Assembly (NCBI GenBank): GCA_040905665.1 | Contig: JBBDRD010000041.1 | Span: 124,001-188,000 of the forward strand | Direction of reading: 5' to 3' | DNA length: 64,000 bases | From: DASVCN01 sp040905665 | Lineage (GTDB): Bacteria; Deinococcota; Deinococci; Deinococcales; Trueperaceae | Part shown: piece after piece, positions 49,304 through 57,313 of the stretch | How the letters are laid out: each line of letters starts with the position of its first letter | Numbering within the stretch: position 1 is the first letter of the stretch | Position numbers and translations under genes: made by a program | Notes under the pieces: generated by a model | What the model was told of the DNA's origin: nothing | Seen by the model: the letters and a program-made list of their open reading frames with translations, nothing else | Database searches by the model: none

Positions 49304-50122
49304 ATGAGAACGCGGCACACCACGCGAAGCGTGGCGCTAGCCGTGGTGATCGGCGTGGCGATGGCCGGCTACGCCGCAGCGCAAAGTCCGGTGATCCTGA
49401 CCGTGGAGAGGGAGGACGCGACCCTGGTGATTACCAACCGGGGGCTCTCGACCGCAGGTGCGAGGAACCTCTTTAACCGCCGCGGTTGTGAGGAGGACGG
49501 GCTGATAAGCGTCCTCTACGGTCCGCCGGACGAGGTGGAGATGGTAATCGACGGTGAGACGACATTACGCTCCTCCCTGGTTGTCATTCGCGAACCCGAA
49601 TCGTCAGAAGGCGCCGAAGAGGCCAGCAACGAACAGACTATCGAGATGATTGACGGCCAGGCCACTTTCAGCGATCGTCCCCCCTGTCTCGAATCGTTCA
49701 GTCAGGCGGAAGAGCCGCTCGTCCTGCTCGAGCAAGGACGGACCACCGTTGCCGCCACTCGCTTCTTTCTCGATCGCGACATCGACGTTGCGCAGCTCGA
49801 TGGCCCGGTCGAGCTCGACCGGGCGCCGGAGGGGGACAGCGAAGCCCTCCGGGCCACCTCCGAGTCGATGACCTTCGACCTCAACACCCAGCGCTCCACC
49901 CTCACCGGTGCGGTGGAGGTAGTGTCGGGCGACCGCGTCAGTCGGGCCGAGACGCTCGAGCTCGATGAGGAAGCCGGTCTAGCCACCCTTACGGGGAGCC
50001 CGGCCCGTAGCGTGCAGGGTCAGGACGAGATCGAGGGCGAGACCCTCCTCTACTACCTCGACTCCAACGATGTTGTGGTGCTGGGCGGGGTGAAGGGGAC
50101 ACTAGAGGTCGACCTGGACTAA
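49304..50122 (+). CDS. Second OstA/LptA-like periplasmic protein
   Basis: A 272-aa protein with signal peptide (MRTRHTTRSVALAVVIGVAMAGYAAAQ; cut after AAA/AQ). OstA-like features include LDRDIDVAQLDGPVELDR, MTFDLNTQRSTLTGAVEVVSGDRV and LLYYLDSNDVVVLGGVKGTLEV. Two cysteines in the middle (RRGCEEDG, RPPCLES) might pair. It follows the previous gene by 56 nt. The three genes look like a dedicated envelope module. Confidence 0.75.
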   Translation: MRTRHTTRSVALAVVIGVAMAGYAAAQSPVILTVEREDATLVITNRGLSTAGARNLFNRRGCEEDGLISVLYGPPDEVEMVIDGETTLRSSLVVIREPESSEGAEEASNEQTIEMIDGQATFSDRPPCLESFSQAEEPLVLLEQGRTTVAATRFFLDRDIDVAQLDGPVELDRAPEGDSEALRATSESMTFDLNTQRSTLTGAVEVVSGDRVSRAETLELDEEAGLATLTGSPARSVQGQDEIEGETLLYYLDSNDVVVLGGVKGTLEVDLD

Positions 50123-50157
50123 GTGGGCTCAGGTCTCGTCGAGCGCCTGCTGCCGAA

Positions 50158-50535
50158 TCACGCTTTCGGCATGGTGATTATCAGCAGGCCGGCCTGCAAA
50201 TGCGCACTGGTACGCTCGCGGTCGACCGGCTCGGGAAGCTCGATGTTCCGCTGGAAGTGTCCGTTGGGACGCTCGCTGAATAGAATTCGCGCCTCTCCAT
50301 CCATGGTCTCACGGATGCCGGCGACGACGAGGGTCTGCCCTTGCAGGGCTAGCTCGATATTCTCCTCGGGGACGCCCGGTACTTCCATCACCAGCCGGTA
50401 ACCACTGCCGGTGTCGAGCAGGTCGGCCTTGGGCGCCGCTGCTTCGCGGCGGTGGTCCATCAGACCCTCGATCCGGTCACGAATCGCGAGCAACTCTTGG
50501 ACGTCACTAGCCGTACCGAACTTCTCTAAATCCAT
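50158..50535 (-). CDS. Hsp20/alpha-crystallin-family small heat-shock protein
   Basis: A 125-aa protein with an alpha-crystallin domain: KADLLDTGSGYRLVMEVPGVPEENIELALQGQTLVVAG, then SERPNGHFQRNIELPEPV and the closing HLQAGLLIITMPK. It is an ATP-independent holdase that prevents aggregation of unfolded proteins. The gene is convergent with the OstA-like gene and divergent from miaA (77 nt apart). The C-terminal IxI/V-type extension is reduced to LIITMPKA. Confidence 0.88.
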   Translation of the reverse strand: MDLEKFGTASDVQELLAIRDRIEGLMDHRREAAAPKADLLDTGSGYRLVMEVPGVPEENIELALQGQTLVVAGIRETMDGEARILFSERPNGHFQRNIELPEPVDRERTSAHLQAGLLIITMPKA

Positions 50536-50611
50536 GCCAAAGAGTCTAGCACCTGCCTCGAGCGCCTCCGTTGGCGGCGTGACTCGGGGTCAGGCGGTAG
50601 GGTTGGGAGCG

Positions 50612-51598
50612 ATGGATTCGCTTCCCAAGTCGACCGGCGAGTGGCCCGGCCCGTCGCCCGGCCACTCGCCGGTCGGCCCACCTCGACTCATTCCCATGCT
50701 CGGTGCCCCCACGGCATCGGGCAAGAGCGCTGCGGCCCTGCAACTGGCGGAGCGATTTCCTCTCGAGCTCGTAAACGCCGATGCGATGCAGGTGTATCAG
50801 GGGATGGACATAGGCACGGCCAAAGCGACAGTGGAGGAGCGAGCGAGGGTACCGCACCATCTCATCGACCTGGTGACCCCCGAGGAGTCCTTTAGCGTTG
50901 CCGACTGGGTGGTGCGGGCCGAAGGGGTAATCACAGAGGTGTTGCGCCGGGGTCGACTGCCGCTCGTCGTGGGCGGGACCGGGTTCTACCTGCGGGCACT
51001 ATCACAGGGTTTGCCGACGGTTCCGCCGGCCGATCCCGCCGTACAGGTGGAGTTGTGGCGCGAACTGGAGGAGCACGGACTTGACGCGCTCGAGCAGGAG
51101 TTGGCGGCAAGCAGCCCCCAGGATGTCCTGCGCTCACAACGCAACCCCCGCCGGCTGGTGCGGGCGCTGGAGATACTGAGGCGCACCGGCCGCTCACCGC
51201 GCGACTTTCCCACCAGGCAGCCGGTCTACCGCTACTCGATGGCCGTGCTAGAGCCGGCCATGGCCGTGTTGCGGCCGCGCATCGAAGCGCGCTGCAATAG
51301 CATGTTCGAAGCGGGCCTCATTGACGAGGTAGAGCAGCTGTTGGCGCGCTATCCGCAGCAGCTCACCGCCATGCAGGCCATCGGCTACAAGGAGGTGGTT
51401 CAGGCATTGGCGGGACGCGTGAGCATGGAGAGCGCACGGGAGGAGGTCCTGAGTGCGACGACACGCTACGCCCGGCGACAGCTCACCTGGTTTCGGCGGC
51501 AGCAGGCAGATATTCGTGAGGCGCTACTGGCAAGTAAAGCGTTGCGGCCCCTCGGGTCGTGGTTGGAGGGGCTGGCCGGCTCGCCCAGGGAGGATTGA
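50612..51598 (+). CDS. miaA: tRNA dimethylallyltransferase
   Basis: A 328-aa enzyme starting MDSLPKSTGEW at 50612. P-loop GAPTASGKS is at 31-39. Further MiaA blocks are LVNADAMQVYQGMDIGTAKAT, VPHHLIDLVTPEESFSVADWV, VVGGTGFYLRAL, RNPRRLVRALEI and QAIGYKEVVQAL. It adds dimethylallyl to A37 of tRNAs reading UNN codons. The N-terminal 20 residues before the P-loop region are an unusual proline-rich extension. The frame also runs upstream, antisense to the hsp20 gene, but this is not MiaA sequence. Confidence 0.93.
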   Translation: MDSLPKSTGEWPGPSPGHSPVGPPRLIPMLGAPTASGKSAAALQLAERFPLELVNADAMQVYQGMDIGTAKATVEERARVPHHLIDLVTPEESFSVADWVVRAEGVITEVLRRGRLPLVVGGTGFYLRALSQGLPTVPPADPAVQVELWRELEEHGLDALEQELAASSPQDVLRSQRNPRRLVRALEILRRTGRSPRDFPTRQPVYRYSMAVLEPAMAVLRPRIEARCNSMFEAGLIDEVEQLLARYPQQLTAMQAIGYKEVVQALAGRVSMESAREEVLSATTRYARRQLTWFRRQQADIREALLASKALRPLGSWLEGLAGSPRED

Positions 51599-51731
51599 GT
51601 GGCGAAATTTGGGCCCGAGCCGGGATACGGGCCTGCCGTGGTACTCGGACAGGGTCCGACTCGGCCTCCCCTCCCTGAGCCCACATTCAGCTCAGCGAGG
51701 AACCGCCTAGAATTGCCGAAGGGGGTGCGAC

Positions 51732-51944
51732 ATGAACCTCTTGGGGCTCAGCGTCATCACGATCGTGGGACTAATCTTGGCCGTTAGTGGCGGGTGCCGA
51801 CGCGCCGGCGGATGCGCTCCCAGCGATGATCCGCAACCGAAGCTCAGCGCGCCTCGGTCGGCTGCTTCGACTCCTTCTGATCCTTGGGCTCGTTCGGTTC
51901 GCTCGGCCCTTTACTCTTGCCGCGCTTGCCAAAAAGCCCCTTGA
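51732..51944 (+). CDS. Doubtful small membrane/secreted protein
   Basis: A 70-codon frame with AGGGGGTG upstream of ATG and a TAGAAT box at 51709-51714. The first 25 residues (MNLLGLSVITIVGLILAVSGGCRR) could be a membrane anchor or lipoprotein-like signal. The second half overlaps the 3' end of dnaJ on the other strand by 100 bp and looks like shadow sequence. It may be real only up to a nearby stop or not at all. Confidence 0.3.
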   Translation: MNLLGLSVITIVGLILAVSGGCRRAGGCAPSDDPQPKLSAPRSAASTPSDPWARSVRSALYSCRACQKAP

Positions 51945-53022
51945 GCCGGCCCAGCAGCGTCTCACGCTCGATGATCGGCTCGCCGACTTCCTCGGCGTAC
52001 TTCTGCAAAAGGCCTTTCGCCTTGGCGGAAAGACCCAGCGGCACATCCACTCGTACAGTCACGAGTTGGTCGCCCATTCCCACCTGGCGCAGTCGCGGCA
52101 TCCCTTTTCCACGGATACGGAGCTCGGTCCCGGGCTGCGTGCCCGGCGGCAAGTCGACTATCTCGGGCCCATCCATGGTGGGCACCTCGAAGGAGGAGCC
52201 AAGGGCGGCTTGCGCAACGCCCACATGCAACTCGAAGTGGAGGTCGTCGCTCTCACGCGTGAAATGCTCGTGAGGCTCCAGATCGATGTAGACGTAGAGG
52301 TCGCCCGCCGGTCCCCCATCGACGCCGGCGTTCCCCTGGCGGGGCACCCGTAACCGGTAGCCTCCATCGATTCCGCGTGGCAGATTTACCGTGACCGTGC
52401 CCTTGCTACGCATCCGGCCGCTGCCCAGGCACTTTCCGCATGGGGTGATGATCACTTCTCCCAATCCTCGACACTCCGGGCAAATCTGCGCCGTTACGAC
52501 CGTGCCGAAGAAGGATTGGGCTTGCGCTCGTACCTGCCCCACACCGCTACAGGTGGAACAGATCTTCTTTCCCTCCGAATCAGGTTCGGCACGCTCGCCG
52601 TTGCACCTGTCGCAGGCCGCCAGCCGGTCCATCTCGACCTCGATCGCTTCCCCCTCACGCGCCTGTTCCAGGGTTATGGAGACTTCGGCCTCGATATTCT
52701 CACCGGCTTGTCCGCGACCGGCGCCACCGGGCCTCGCTCCGCCGGGGAAGCCCCCACCGAACACCGAGGAGAAGATGTCGAAGATGTCGCCCGAAAACTG
52801 GGCGCCCTCGTCGACACTGCCATATCGGTCGTAGCGTGCCCGCTTCTGAGAATCGGACAGGACCGCGTACGCCTCGTTTATGGACTTGAAATTGTCCTCG
52901 GCCTCGCGGTCGCCGGGATTTCTGTCGGGATGGAACTTGAGGGCAAGTTTTCGGTAGGCAGCCTTGATCTGGGAGTTGTCGGCTTCCCGGTCAACTCCCA
53001 ATTGTTGGTAGTAGTCACTCAT
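51844..53022 (-). CDS. dnaJ: Chaperone DnaJ
   Basis: A 392-aa full-length DnaJ. J-domain with HPD at 31-33, then a Gly/Phe-rich linker (FSSVFGGGFPGGARPGG), four CxxCxGxG-type zinc motifs (CDRCNGER, CSTCSGVG, CPECRGLG, CGKCLGSG) and the C-terminal substrate-binding domains (GDLYVYIDLEPHEHFTRE, DLPPGTQPGTELRIRGKGMP). It stimulates DnaK and delivers unfolded substrates. The first zinc motif has NGER instead of xGxG. The C-terminal lysine/glutamate-rich tail (KGPSEPNEPKDQKESKQ) is an extension. No dnaK or grpE is adjacent. Confidence 0.94.
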   Translation of the reverse strand: MSDYYQQLGVDREADNSQIKAAYRKLALKFHPDRNPGDREAEDNFKSINEAYAVLSDSQKRARYDRYGSVDEGAQFSGDIFDIFSSVFGGGFPGGARPGGAGRGQAGENIEAEVSITLEQAREGEAIEVEMDRLAACDRCNGERAEPDSEGKKICSTCSGVGQVRAQAQSFFGTVVTAQICPECRGLGEVIITPCGKCLGSGRMRSKGTVTVNLPRGIDGGYRLRVPRQGNAGVDGGPAGDLYVYIDLEPHEHFTRESDDLHFELHVGVAQAALGSSFEVPTMDGPEIVDLPPGTQPGTELRIRGKGMPRLRQVGMGDQLVTVRVDVPLGLSAKAKGLLQKYAEEVGEPIIERETLLGRLKGLFGKRGKSKGPSEPNEPKDQKESKQPTEAR

Positions 53023-53069
53023 CAGTCCAACAGTATAACGACGGCTGAAAGTAGGCTGTTAGACAGCAC

Positions 53070-53468
53070 TCAGGGGGAGTTCTTGAGTTCCTGAAGGGCA
53101 CGAGCCGCATCCTCGGCGCTGATTTCACCCCGCTCTAGTCGCTCGAGGATGTCCGACCGCTTCTGGGCACGTACGGGCCGCGGTTCGGCCGCGGTTTCGT
53201 AGCCCAGCACCGACACCAGGGCATCGAAACGCTGCCTGATGGTGGGGTAAGAAAGTCCGAGAATCCGCTCGACCTCCTTGAGGTTCCCCCGCACCTTCAC
53301 GAACAACCTCAGAAACTCGAGGTTTTCAGCCGGAAGGAGTGAGAATTCGTTCGGCTGGAAGCGGCCTTCGATCGTTACACCGCTCTGCGGGCAGTGGAGC
53401 CGGGTAACTTCCAACGGCTCCCCACTTACTGGGCAGTGCGTGGGCATCGTGTGCTTGGCCGGAGCCAT
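53070..53468 (-). CDS. DUF2089-family regulator
   Basis: A 132-aa protein. The N-terminal part has cysteine pairs (HCPVSGEPLEVTRLHCPQSG), followed by the DUF2089 helix-turn-helix (LEFLRLFVKVRGNLKEVERILGLSYPTIRQRFDALV). The C-terminus has a SHOCT-like motif (ILERLERGEISAEDAARAL). DUF2089 proteins are small putative regulators often next to DUF4097 proteins, as here. It is the last gene of a four-gene operon and overlaps the previous gene by 1 nt. It may control the operon or envelope genes. Confidence 0.83.
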   Translation of the reverse strand: MAPAKHTMPTHCPVSGEPLEVTRLHCPQSGVTIEGRFQPNEFSLLPAENLEFLRLFVKVRGNLKEVERILGLSYPTIRQRFDALVSVLGYETAAEPRPVRAQKRSDILERLERGEISAEDAARALQELKNSP

Positions 53469-53938
53469 CAGGCGACCTCCACTACGATCCTGGCGCGACG
53501 GCCCATGTCTCCTTCGGGATTCGTGTCTATGTCGACCAGCCGGCCTTCGGGCAACTCCTCGTCGAGCGCCTGCAACAGCTCGGCGAGCTCGATTCCTTCG
53601 TCCTCCAACCTTAAGCGGACGTCCTGAGGAATAAGCTTGCCGGCGAACTTGGCGAGCGCCAGTGGCACGGTGACCGACACATGTCCACGATTGCCGTACT
53701 CCTCGTCGCCCGCGTCGATGATTATTCGCAGCGACCTGGTAATGGTTTTGGCTTTGTCCTTTCGAGCTCCTCTGACTGCATCCAAGATGGCCACATGCCG
53801 GGCGACATCGCGGTTGACCGGGCTCGTTTCATCCCCACTGCCATCGACCGCGCCGAGCAACTCTTCGGCTTCATCGGCGTTTATCTGTCCACCCGCCAGC
53901 ATGTCCAGTATTCGGCGTCGTTCCACAGCCTCAGCCAT
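53468..53938 (-). CDS. SHOCT-like domain protein
   Basis: A 156-aa protein. It opens with RRRILDMLAGGQINADEAEELLGAV, the same helix-GxI-helix motif found in its neighbours. It continues with RSLRIIIDAGDEEYGNRGHVSVTVPLALAKFAGKLIP, LLQALDEELPEGRLVDID. The C-terminal region resembles a short beta-alpha domain seen in YvlB/DUF4097-associated proteins. It overlaps both flanking genes by a few nt. Function unknown. Confidence 0.65.
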   Translation of the reverse strand: MAEAVERRRILDMLAGGQINADEAEELLGAVDGSGDETSPVNRDVARHVAILDAVRGARKDKAKTITRSLRIIIDAGDEEYGNRGHVSVTVPLALAKFAGKLIPQDVRLRLEDEGIELAELLQALDEELPEGRLVDIDTNPEGDMGRRARIVVEVA

Positions 53939-54878
53939 TGTCGCCCCCGTCGTTGTACTGGTCGCCTAGTTCGACGTCGAGGTCGCCGGTGCTCAGCTCC
54001 AACGACAACGCACCCCGCCCTTCCCCAAGCGTGTGCTCGAACGCCGCGCCAAGGCCGGTGCGGCGTCTACTCCAGCCCTCCGGTAGCGACAGGTCGCCGA
54101 TGCTCACCCGACCGCTCACCTTGACATCACTCCCCGGAAGCAGACGGACGTTGATGTCTCCCGCTACGGCGTGCACGAGATTACTTCCTTCGCTGATCTT
54201 CAGCCCGAGGTCGATATCCCCGGCGCTCACGTTCAGGTCGACACCGTGGACCTCGTCGGCATCGAGGTCGCCGGCCAGGAGATGGCCAGAGAGAAACGCC
54301 AACGGCCCGTGGATGTTGACCTCACCGGCCTTCATCTGGAGGCGAATACCCCACCCTGGTGGAATGGTGAGCTTGGTATTCCCCTGGCTGATACCGCTGA
54401 AGATACGGCCGAGGATCGAGTCGTTCTTAGAACCGAAAGAGCCGAGTTTGAAACCGCGCTCGGTCCGATCGAGCGATATTTCACCCGCCCCGCTTCTCAC
54501 CGCCGTCGGCGTCTTGCTGTCCTTGTCCACCTCGATTTCGAGATCGCCGGCCAGGACGTTGACCTCTACCCATTGCAGACCCTCCGGAGCCGTCCCGCCT
54601 TGGTGAGTGCGGGCCGTCTTGGCCGCGGTCGCTGGTCCTGGCTCGCGGGGCGATTCCGGCGCTTGGAGGGCTTCTGGCCCTTCGGGCGCTTCTGCCACAC
54701 GGGGTGCTCGATTGGCTTCTGGTCCTTGGCCCGACTGCTTACGTAACTCGTCGTCCACTCCACCCAGCTCCTGCTCGGTCTGGTCGATATCGTCCAGTAC
54801 GCTCAGTAAGCGATCGGCTTCTTCCCGGGTAATCCGGCCGTCGGCAGCCAAGGCGTCGATTCTCTCGCGATCGTCCAT
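53931..54878 (-). CDS. DUF4097-like beta-helix protein with N-terminal SHOCT-like motif
   Basis: A 315-aa protein. N-terminal motif IDALAADGRITREEADRLLSVLDDI, then a low-complexity Pro/Glu/Ala linker of about 60 residues (APRVAEAPEGPEALQAPES). A repetitive beta-solenoid follows (WVEVNVLAGDLEIEV, LQMKAGEVNIHGPLAFLSGHLLAGDLDADEV, VDLNVSAGDIDLGLKI, LVHAVAGDINVRLLPG). It is typical of DUF4097/LiaX-like proteins linked to envelope stress in Firmicutes. There is no obvious signal peptide. It is coupled to the genes on both sides. Confidence 0.75.
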   Translation of the reverse strand: MDDRERIDALAADGRITREEADRLLSVLDDIDQTEQELGGVDDELRKQSGQGPEANRAPRVAEAPEGPEALQAPESPREPGPATAAKTARTHQGGTAPEGLQWVEVNVLAGDLEIEVDKDSKTPTAVRSGAGEISLDRTERGFKLGSFGSKNDSILGRIFSGISQGNTKLTIPPGWGIRLQMKAGEVNIHGPLAFLSGHLLAGDLDADEVHGVDLNVSAGDIDLGLKISEGSNLVHAVAGDINVRLLPGSDVKVSGRVSIGDLSLPEGWSRRRTGLGAAFEHTLGEGRGALSLELSTGDLDVELGDQYNDGGDNG

Positions 54879-55087
54879 CAGTGGTTCCTTCCCTCGAAGG
54901 CGACTGGTGCTCGTTCGCCCGACAGTCCGGGCCGCAGTTGGCGTGGTTCGAGCCGGTCGGCCAACCTACGCAGCGCTACCGCTACGGCATGACGATAGTT
55001 ACTGGCCGGTACATGACGCCGTACGGCCGCCTCGTTGTGGTACCGACTGACTCGCTCCTGCAGCTCCCGCTCAAGCTGGTAAGACAC
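54878..55087 (-). CDS. Small hypothetical protein, first gene of the envelope operon
   Basis: I place the start at GTG 55087 (MSYQLERELQERVSRYHNEAAVRRH), because GAGGAGG lies about 8 nt upstream and the promoter (55109-55138) puts transcription start near 55102. The longer frame from GTG 55108 would start before the transcript. This gives 69 aa. The product is basic and helical, ending RQLRPGLSGERAPVAFEGRNH. No family recognised. Its stop overlaps the next ATG by 1 nt. Confidence 0.6.
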   Translation of the reverse strand: MSYQLERELQERVSRYHNEAAVRRHVPASNYRHAVAVALRRLADRLEPRQLRPGLSGERAPVAFEGRNH

Positions 55088-55108
55088 CTCAATCTCCTCC
55101 TCGGCCAC

Positions 55109-55138
55109 ATGCTAGTGGCAAAGTCGGCTAATTGTCAA
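55109..55138 (-). promoter_or_regulatory. Promoter of the DUF4097/DUF2089 operon
   Basis: Minus strand TTGACA (55138-55133), 18 nt, TAGCAT (55114-55109). Near-consensus sigma-70 promoter that decides the start of the first gene. Confidence 0.7.
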
Positions 55139-55174
55139 GTCCACCTTTACAATCTATTAGTTGTGATTTTCTAT

Positions 55175-56047
55175 TTACTGCTCGTGGCTGGCCGTTTCGC
55201 TTGGGAGTCGTTGCGCCTGCAAGAGATAGGAGCCGGCGACGAAACGAGTAATCCGGTAACCTTTCCCCAGATAGTTGACGAGCGCACCGCGGACGGCTAG
55301 CCGCCAAGCGGTCGCTAACGTCGGCGTGCCGGCGAGCAGCGTCCCCAGATCATGCGGAACCCTCACGGTGACCGCTCGGTCGGTCAGGTGCAGTTGAGGC
55401 TCTGCCGGTCCACCCGCCTCCCCTTCGGTGAGCGCGGTCGCGGCAACAGACGGAGGCGGACGACTAGCCCTTCTCGACTCCAGTCCATCGAGGCCGGGAT
55501 GGGTGATTTGCCAGCGGGCCATGAGACGGTCGCTATGCAGCCCGGCATTGAGTGCATCGGCCATGGGACCGTATGCGTCGACGAGGTACTCGGCTACGGT
55601 TGCACCCAAGTGCTCAAGATTGAGTCGGGCGTTGGCGGCACGTAAGGGATCGAAGGTCCACTCGACCCAGCTGATGCCGCGCTCCAGACACCAGCGTCGT
55701 TGGTACCATTTGAGTCCTCGCCCTATGCCCACATTTCTGGCAGTTGCGACTACCGCGGTCATGTGCGAGTGCAGTCCCGGAGCCGGGTCGAGTTGGGGCC
55801 GAAATGATGGAAAGCCGTAGCAGAAGCCCACGAGTTCACTACCCTGCCATGCTCCGGCGACAAGTCCACCCGCATACTGCACTGCCCTCAACTGACTAAC
55901 GGACACGCAATCCGAGTCGCTCGACGGCCAGACTGAGCGCTGGACGGCCTCGCATCGTTTCAGATCCGCAAGAGCGTCGATCTCGGCTATCCTCAGTCCC
56001 CCGCGTTCAGTCGAGCTCCGCCCTTCTTCTGAGTTGGCCTCCGTCAT
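55175..56047 (-). CDS. GNAT-superfamily acetyltransferase-like protein (COG3375 type)
   Basis: A 290-aa protein with a GNAT core in the N-terminal half: VAGAWQGSELVGFCYGFPSF, LHSHMTAVVATARNVGIGRGLKWYQRRWC (acetyl-CoA loop) and WVEWTFDPLRAANARLNLEHLGA. These are characteristic of the COG3375 predicted acetyltransferases. The C-terminal half (LHLTDRAVTVRVPHDLGTLLAG) is specific to this group. Function is not established. The ATG at 56047 has no strong ribosome site. Confidence 0.75.
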   Translation of the reverse strand: MTEANSEEGRSSTERGGLRIAEIDALADLKRCEAVQRSVWPSSDSDCVSVSQLRAVQYAGGLVAGAWQGSELVGFCYGFPSFRPQLDPAPGLHSHMTAVVATARNVGIGRGLKWYQRRWCLERGISWVEWTFDPLRAANARLNLEHLGATVAEYLVDAYGPMADALNAGLHSDRLMARWQITHPGLDGLESRRASRPPPSVAATALTEGEAGGPAEPQLHLTDRAVTVRVPHDLGTLLAGTPTLATAWRLAVRGALVNYLGKGYRITRFVAGSYLLQAQRLPSETASHEQ

Positions 56048-56110
56048 CGTCCGCAGCTATGCCTTCGGTTGGAGGGTACACGTGGCGTGAGACCAAGCGC
56101 TCGCGTTGCT

Positions 56111-56593
56111 CTAACGCTCATCATCGGCATGCGAAGGTACCAGCGGCGACACACCTCGCAGGTCGAAGCGCGGTTCGTCAATTGTCCAGCCGGTTTCGCG
56201 TTCGATCCGGTCTTTTAGAAAACGTCCCAGAGGGACACCGTCGATCTCGATGGCGGGTACATCAACCACCTCGCCCGATTCTCGGCAGATCAGGTGATAG
56301 TGCGGGATGACGTTATTGTCGTATAGCGACTCTCCGCCCACTCCCCGGAACTCCTGCACCAGCCCGGCATCTCTCAGCACATTCAGATTCAGATATACCG
56401 TCGATAGGCTCATCTCTTCGCCGCGTTGCCCGAGCGAAAGGTGCAGACTTTCGGCGCTCACGTGGCTGCTGCCTTCACGAAAGATCTCCATTATCGCTTC
56501 ACGGGGCCGACTATAACGGAGCCCATGTCTGCGCAGTAGAGCGCGAACACCCTCTAATCGATCCATCTGCCTCGTGCCGTCATTATCCGCCAT
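56111..56593 (-). CDS. Fur-family transcriptional regulator
   Basis: A 160-aa Fur-fold regulator: winged helix RYSRPREAIMEIFREGSSHVSAESLHLSL and EMSLSTVYLNLNVLRDAGLVQEF, then dimerisation domain with IPHYHLICRESGEVVDVP. It has a single cysteine and therefore lacks the CxxC pairs of structural zinc in most Fur/Zur/PerR proteins. Whether it senses Fe, Mn, Zn or peroxide is not clear from sequence. It could regulate the siderophore operon at 3.9-8.8 kb. The start could also be the second methionine (residue 10). Confidence 0.86.
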   Translation of the reverse strand: MADNDGTRQMDRLEGVRALLRRHGLRYSRPREAIMEIFREGSSHVSAESLHLSLGQRGEEMSLSTVYLNLNVLRDAGLVQEFRGVGGESLYDNNVIPHYHLICRESGEVVDVPAIEIDGVPLGRFLKDRIERETGWTIDEPRFDLRGVSPLVPSHADDER

Positions 56594-56642
56594 AGTTGAG
56601 TACCGGAAACCTCATGGGTCTCGTATTAGTTTAGCACGCATA

Positions 56643-56675
56643 AACATCAAGTCGGAATACTTCCGACTTGATGTT
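56643..56675. repeat. Perfect 15-bp inverted repeat with 3-bp spacer
   Basis: Arms at 56643-56657 and 56661-56675 are exact complements around TAC. As RNA it is a very stable hairpin. It lies downstream of the HxlR gene and upstream of the Fur gene (both minus strand), followed on that strand by TTTATG. Terminator or operator. Confidence 0.55.
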
Positions 56676-56680
56676 CGACT

Positions 56681-56725
56681 GGCTTTCGGTTGGCCGGCTT
56701 TCGGTTGGCCGGCTTTCGGTTGGCC
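56681..56725. repeat. Three perfect 15-bp tandem repeats
   Basis: The unit GGCTTTCGGTTGGCC occurs three times without a break, then decays (GGCTTGGCGTTGGCT). It lies directly beside the inverted repeat in the 56594-56817 intergenic region. No gene reads through it with good coding features. Confidence 0.85.
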
Positions 56726-56817
56726 GGCTTGGCGTTGGCTGGGTCGGCGTTGCCCGATTTCGTGTTCGCCGGCTTGCACCACCAAACTGCACAGCCGTCT
56801 CGTACCGGCTGGTGACT

Positions 56818-57162
56818 CTAAGCGGACTGGACCAGCGCTTCTTCGTTACGGTCGTCGTCGCGGTCGCGAGCCCAGCCCTCGATCGCTCCTATCACCTGTT
56901 CAAGACGAGCTCCCACTTTGGTAAGAGCGTAGCTCGTCTTGGGCGGCATAGTCGAAATTACCGTCTTTTCCACGAGTCCCAGCCGGCACAGATGATCTAG
57001 TCGTTGCGCCAAGGTGGTGGGATTGCAACCACCGGCGGCTCGACTCAGCTCGTTGAAACCCGCAGGTCCATCAAGTAGACTCCGGACCACGTGGAGCGTC
57101 CACTTCGTCTGCAGTAAATCGATCGCTGCGTGTACCGGACACGCTTTTTCCTCACCTGACAT
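56818..57162 (-). CDS. HxlR-family transcriptional regulator
   Basis: A 114-aa MarR-like winged-helix regulator of the HxlR type. CPVHAAIDLLQTKWTLHVVRSLLDGPAGFNELSRAAGG is followed by NPTTLAQRLDHLCRLGLVEKTV and YALTKVGARLEQVIGAIEGWA. The N-terminal cysteine (C8) is a conserved redox- or aldehyde-sensing position in several HxlR proteins. The mRNA is leaderless (TAGAAT 7 nt before the ATG) with a dyad operator next to the promoter. The target is unknown; the adjoining 57163-57313 is mostly promoter sequence. Confidence 0.88.
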   Translation of the reverse strand: MSGEEKACPVHAAIDLLQTKWTLHVVRSLLDGPAGFNELSRAAGGCNPTTLAQRLDHLCRLGLVEKTVISTMPPKTSYALTKVGARLEQVIGAIEGWARDRDDDRNEEALVQSA

Positions 57163-57169
57163 CTACTCA

Positions 57170-57197
57170 ATTCTACCACAAACACACTCGATTTGTG
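57170..57197 (-). promoter_or_regulatory. HxlR promoter with dyad operator
   Basis: -10 TAGAAT (57175-57170) on the minus strand; immediately upstream CACAAA (57177-57182) and TTTGTG (57192-57197) form a perfect 6-bp dyad with 9-nt spacer over the spacer/-35 region. Probable autoregulation site. Confidence 0.6.
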
Positions 57198-57313
57198 TTC
57201 CTACTCGACATTACATAACACTATTAGGCGAATAGCGGAGGCGCCATGGAATATCCCCTACGCAACATGTGTTCCCTCGCCGCCCGCCCAAAGCGGCCAC
57301 CATGTTTTCAGGG

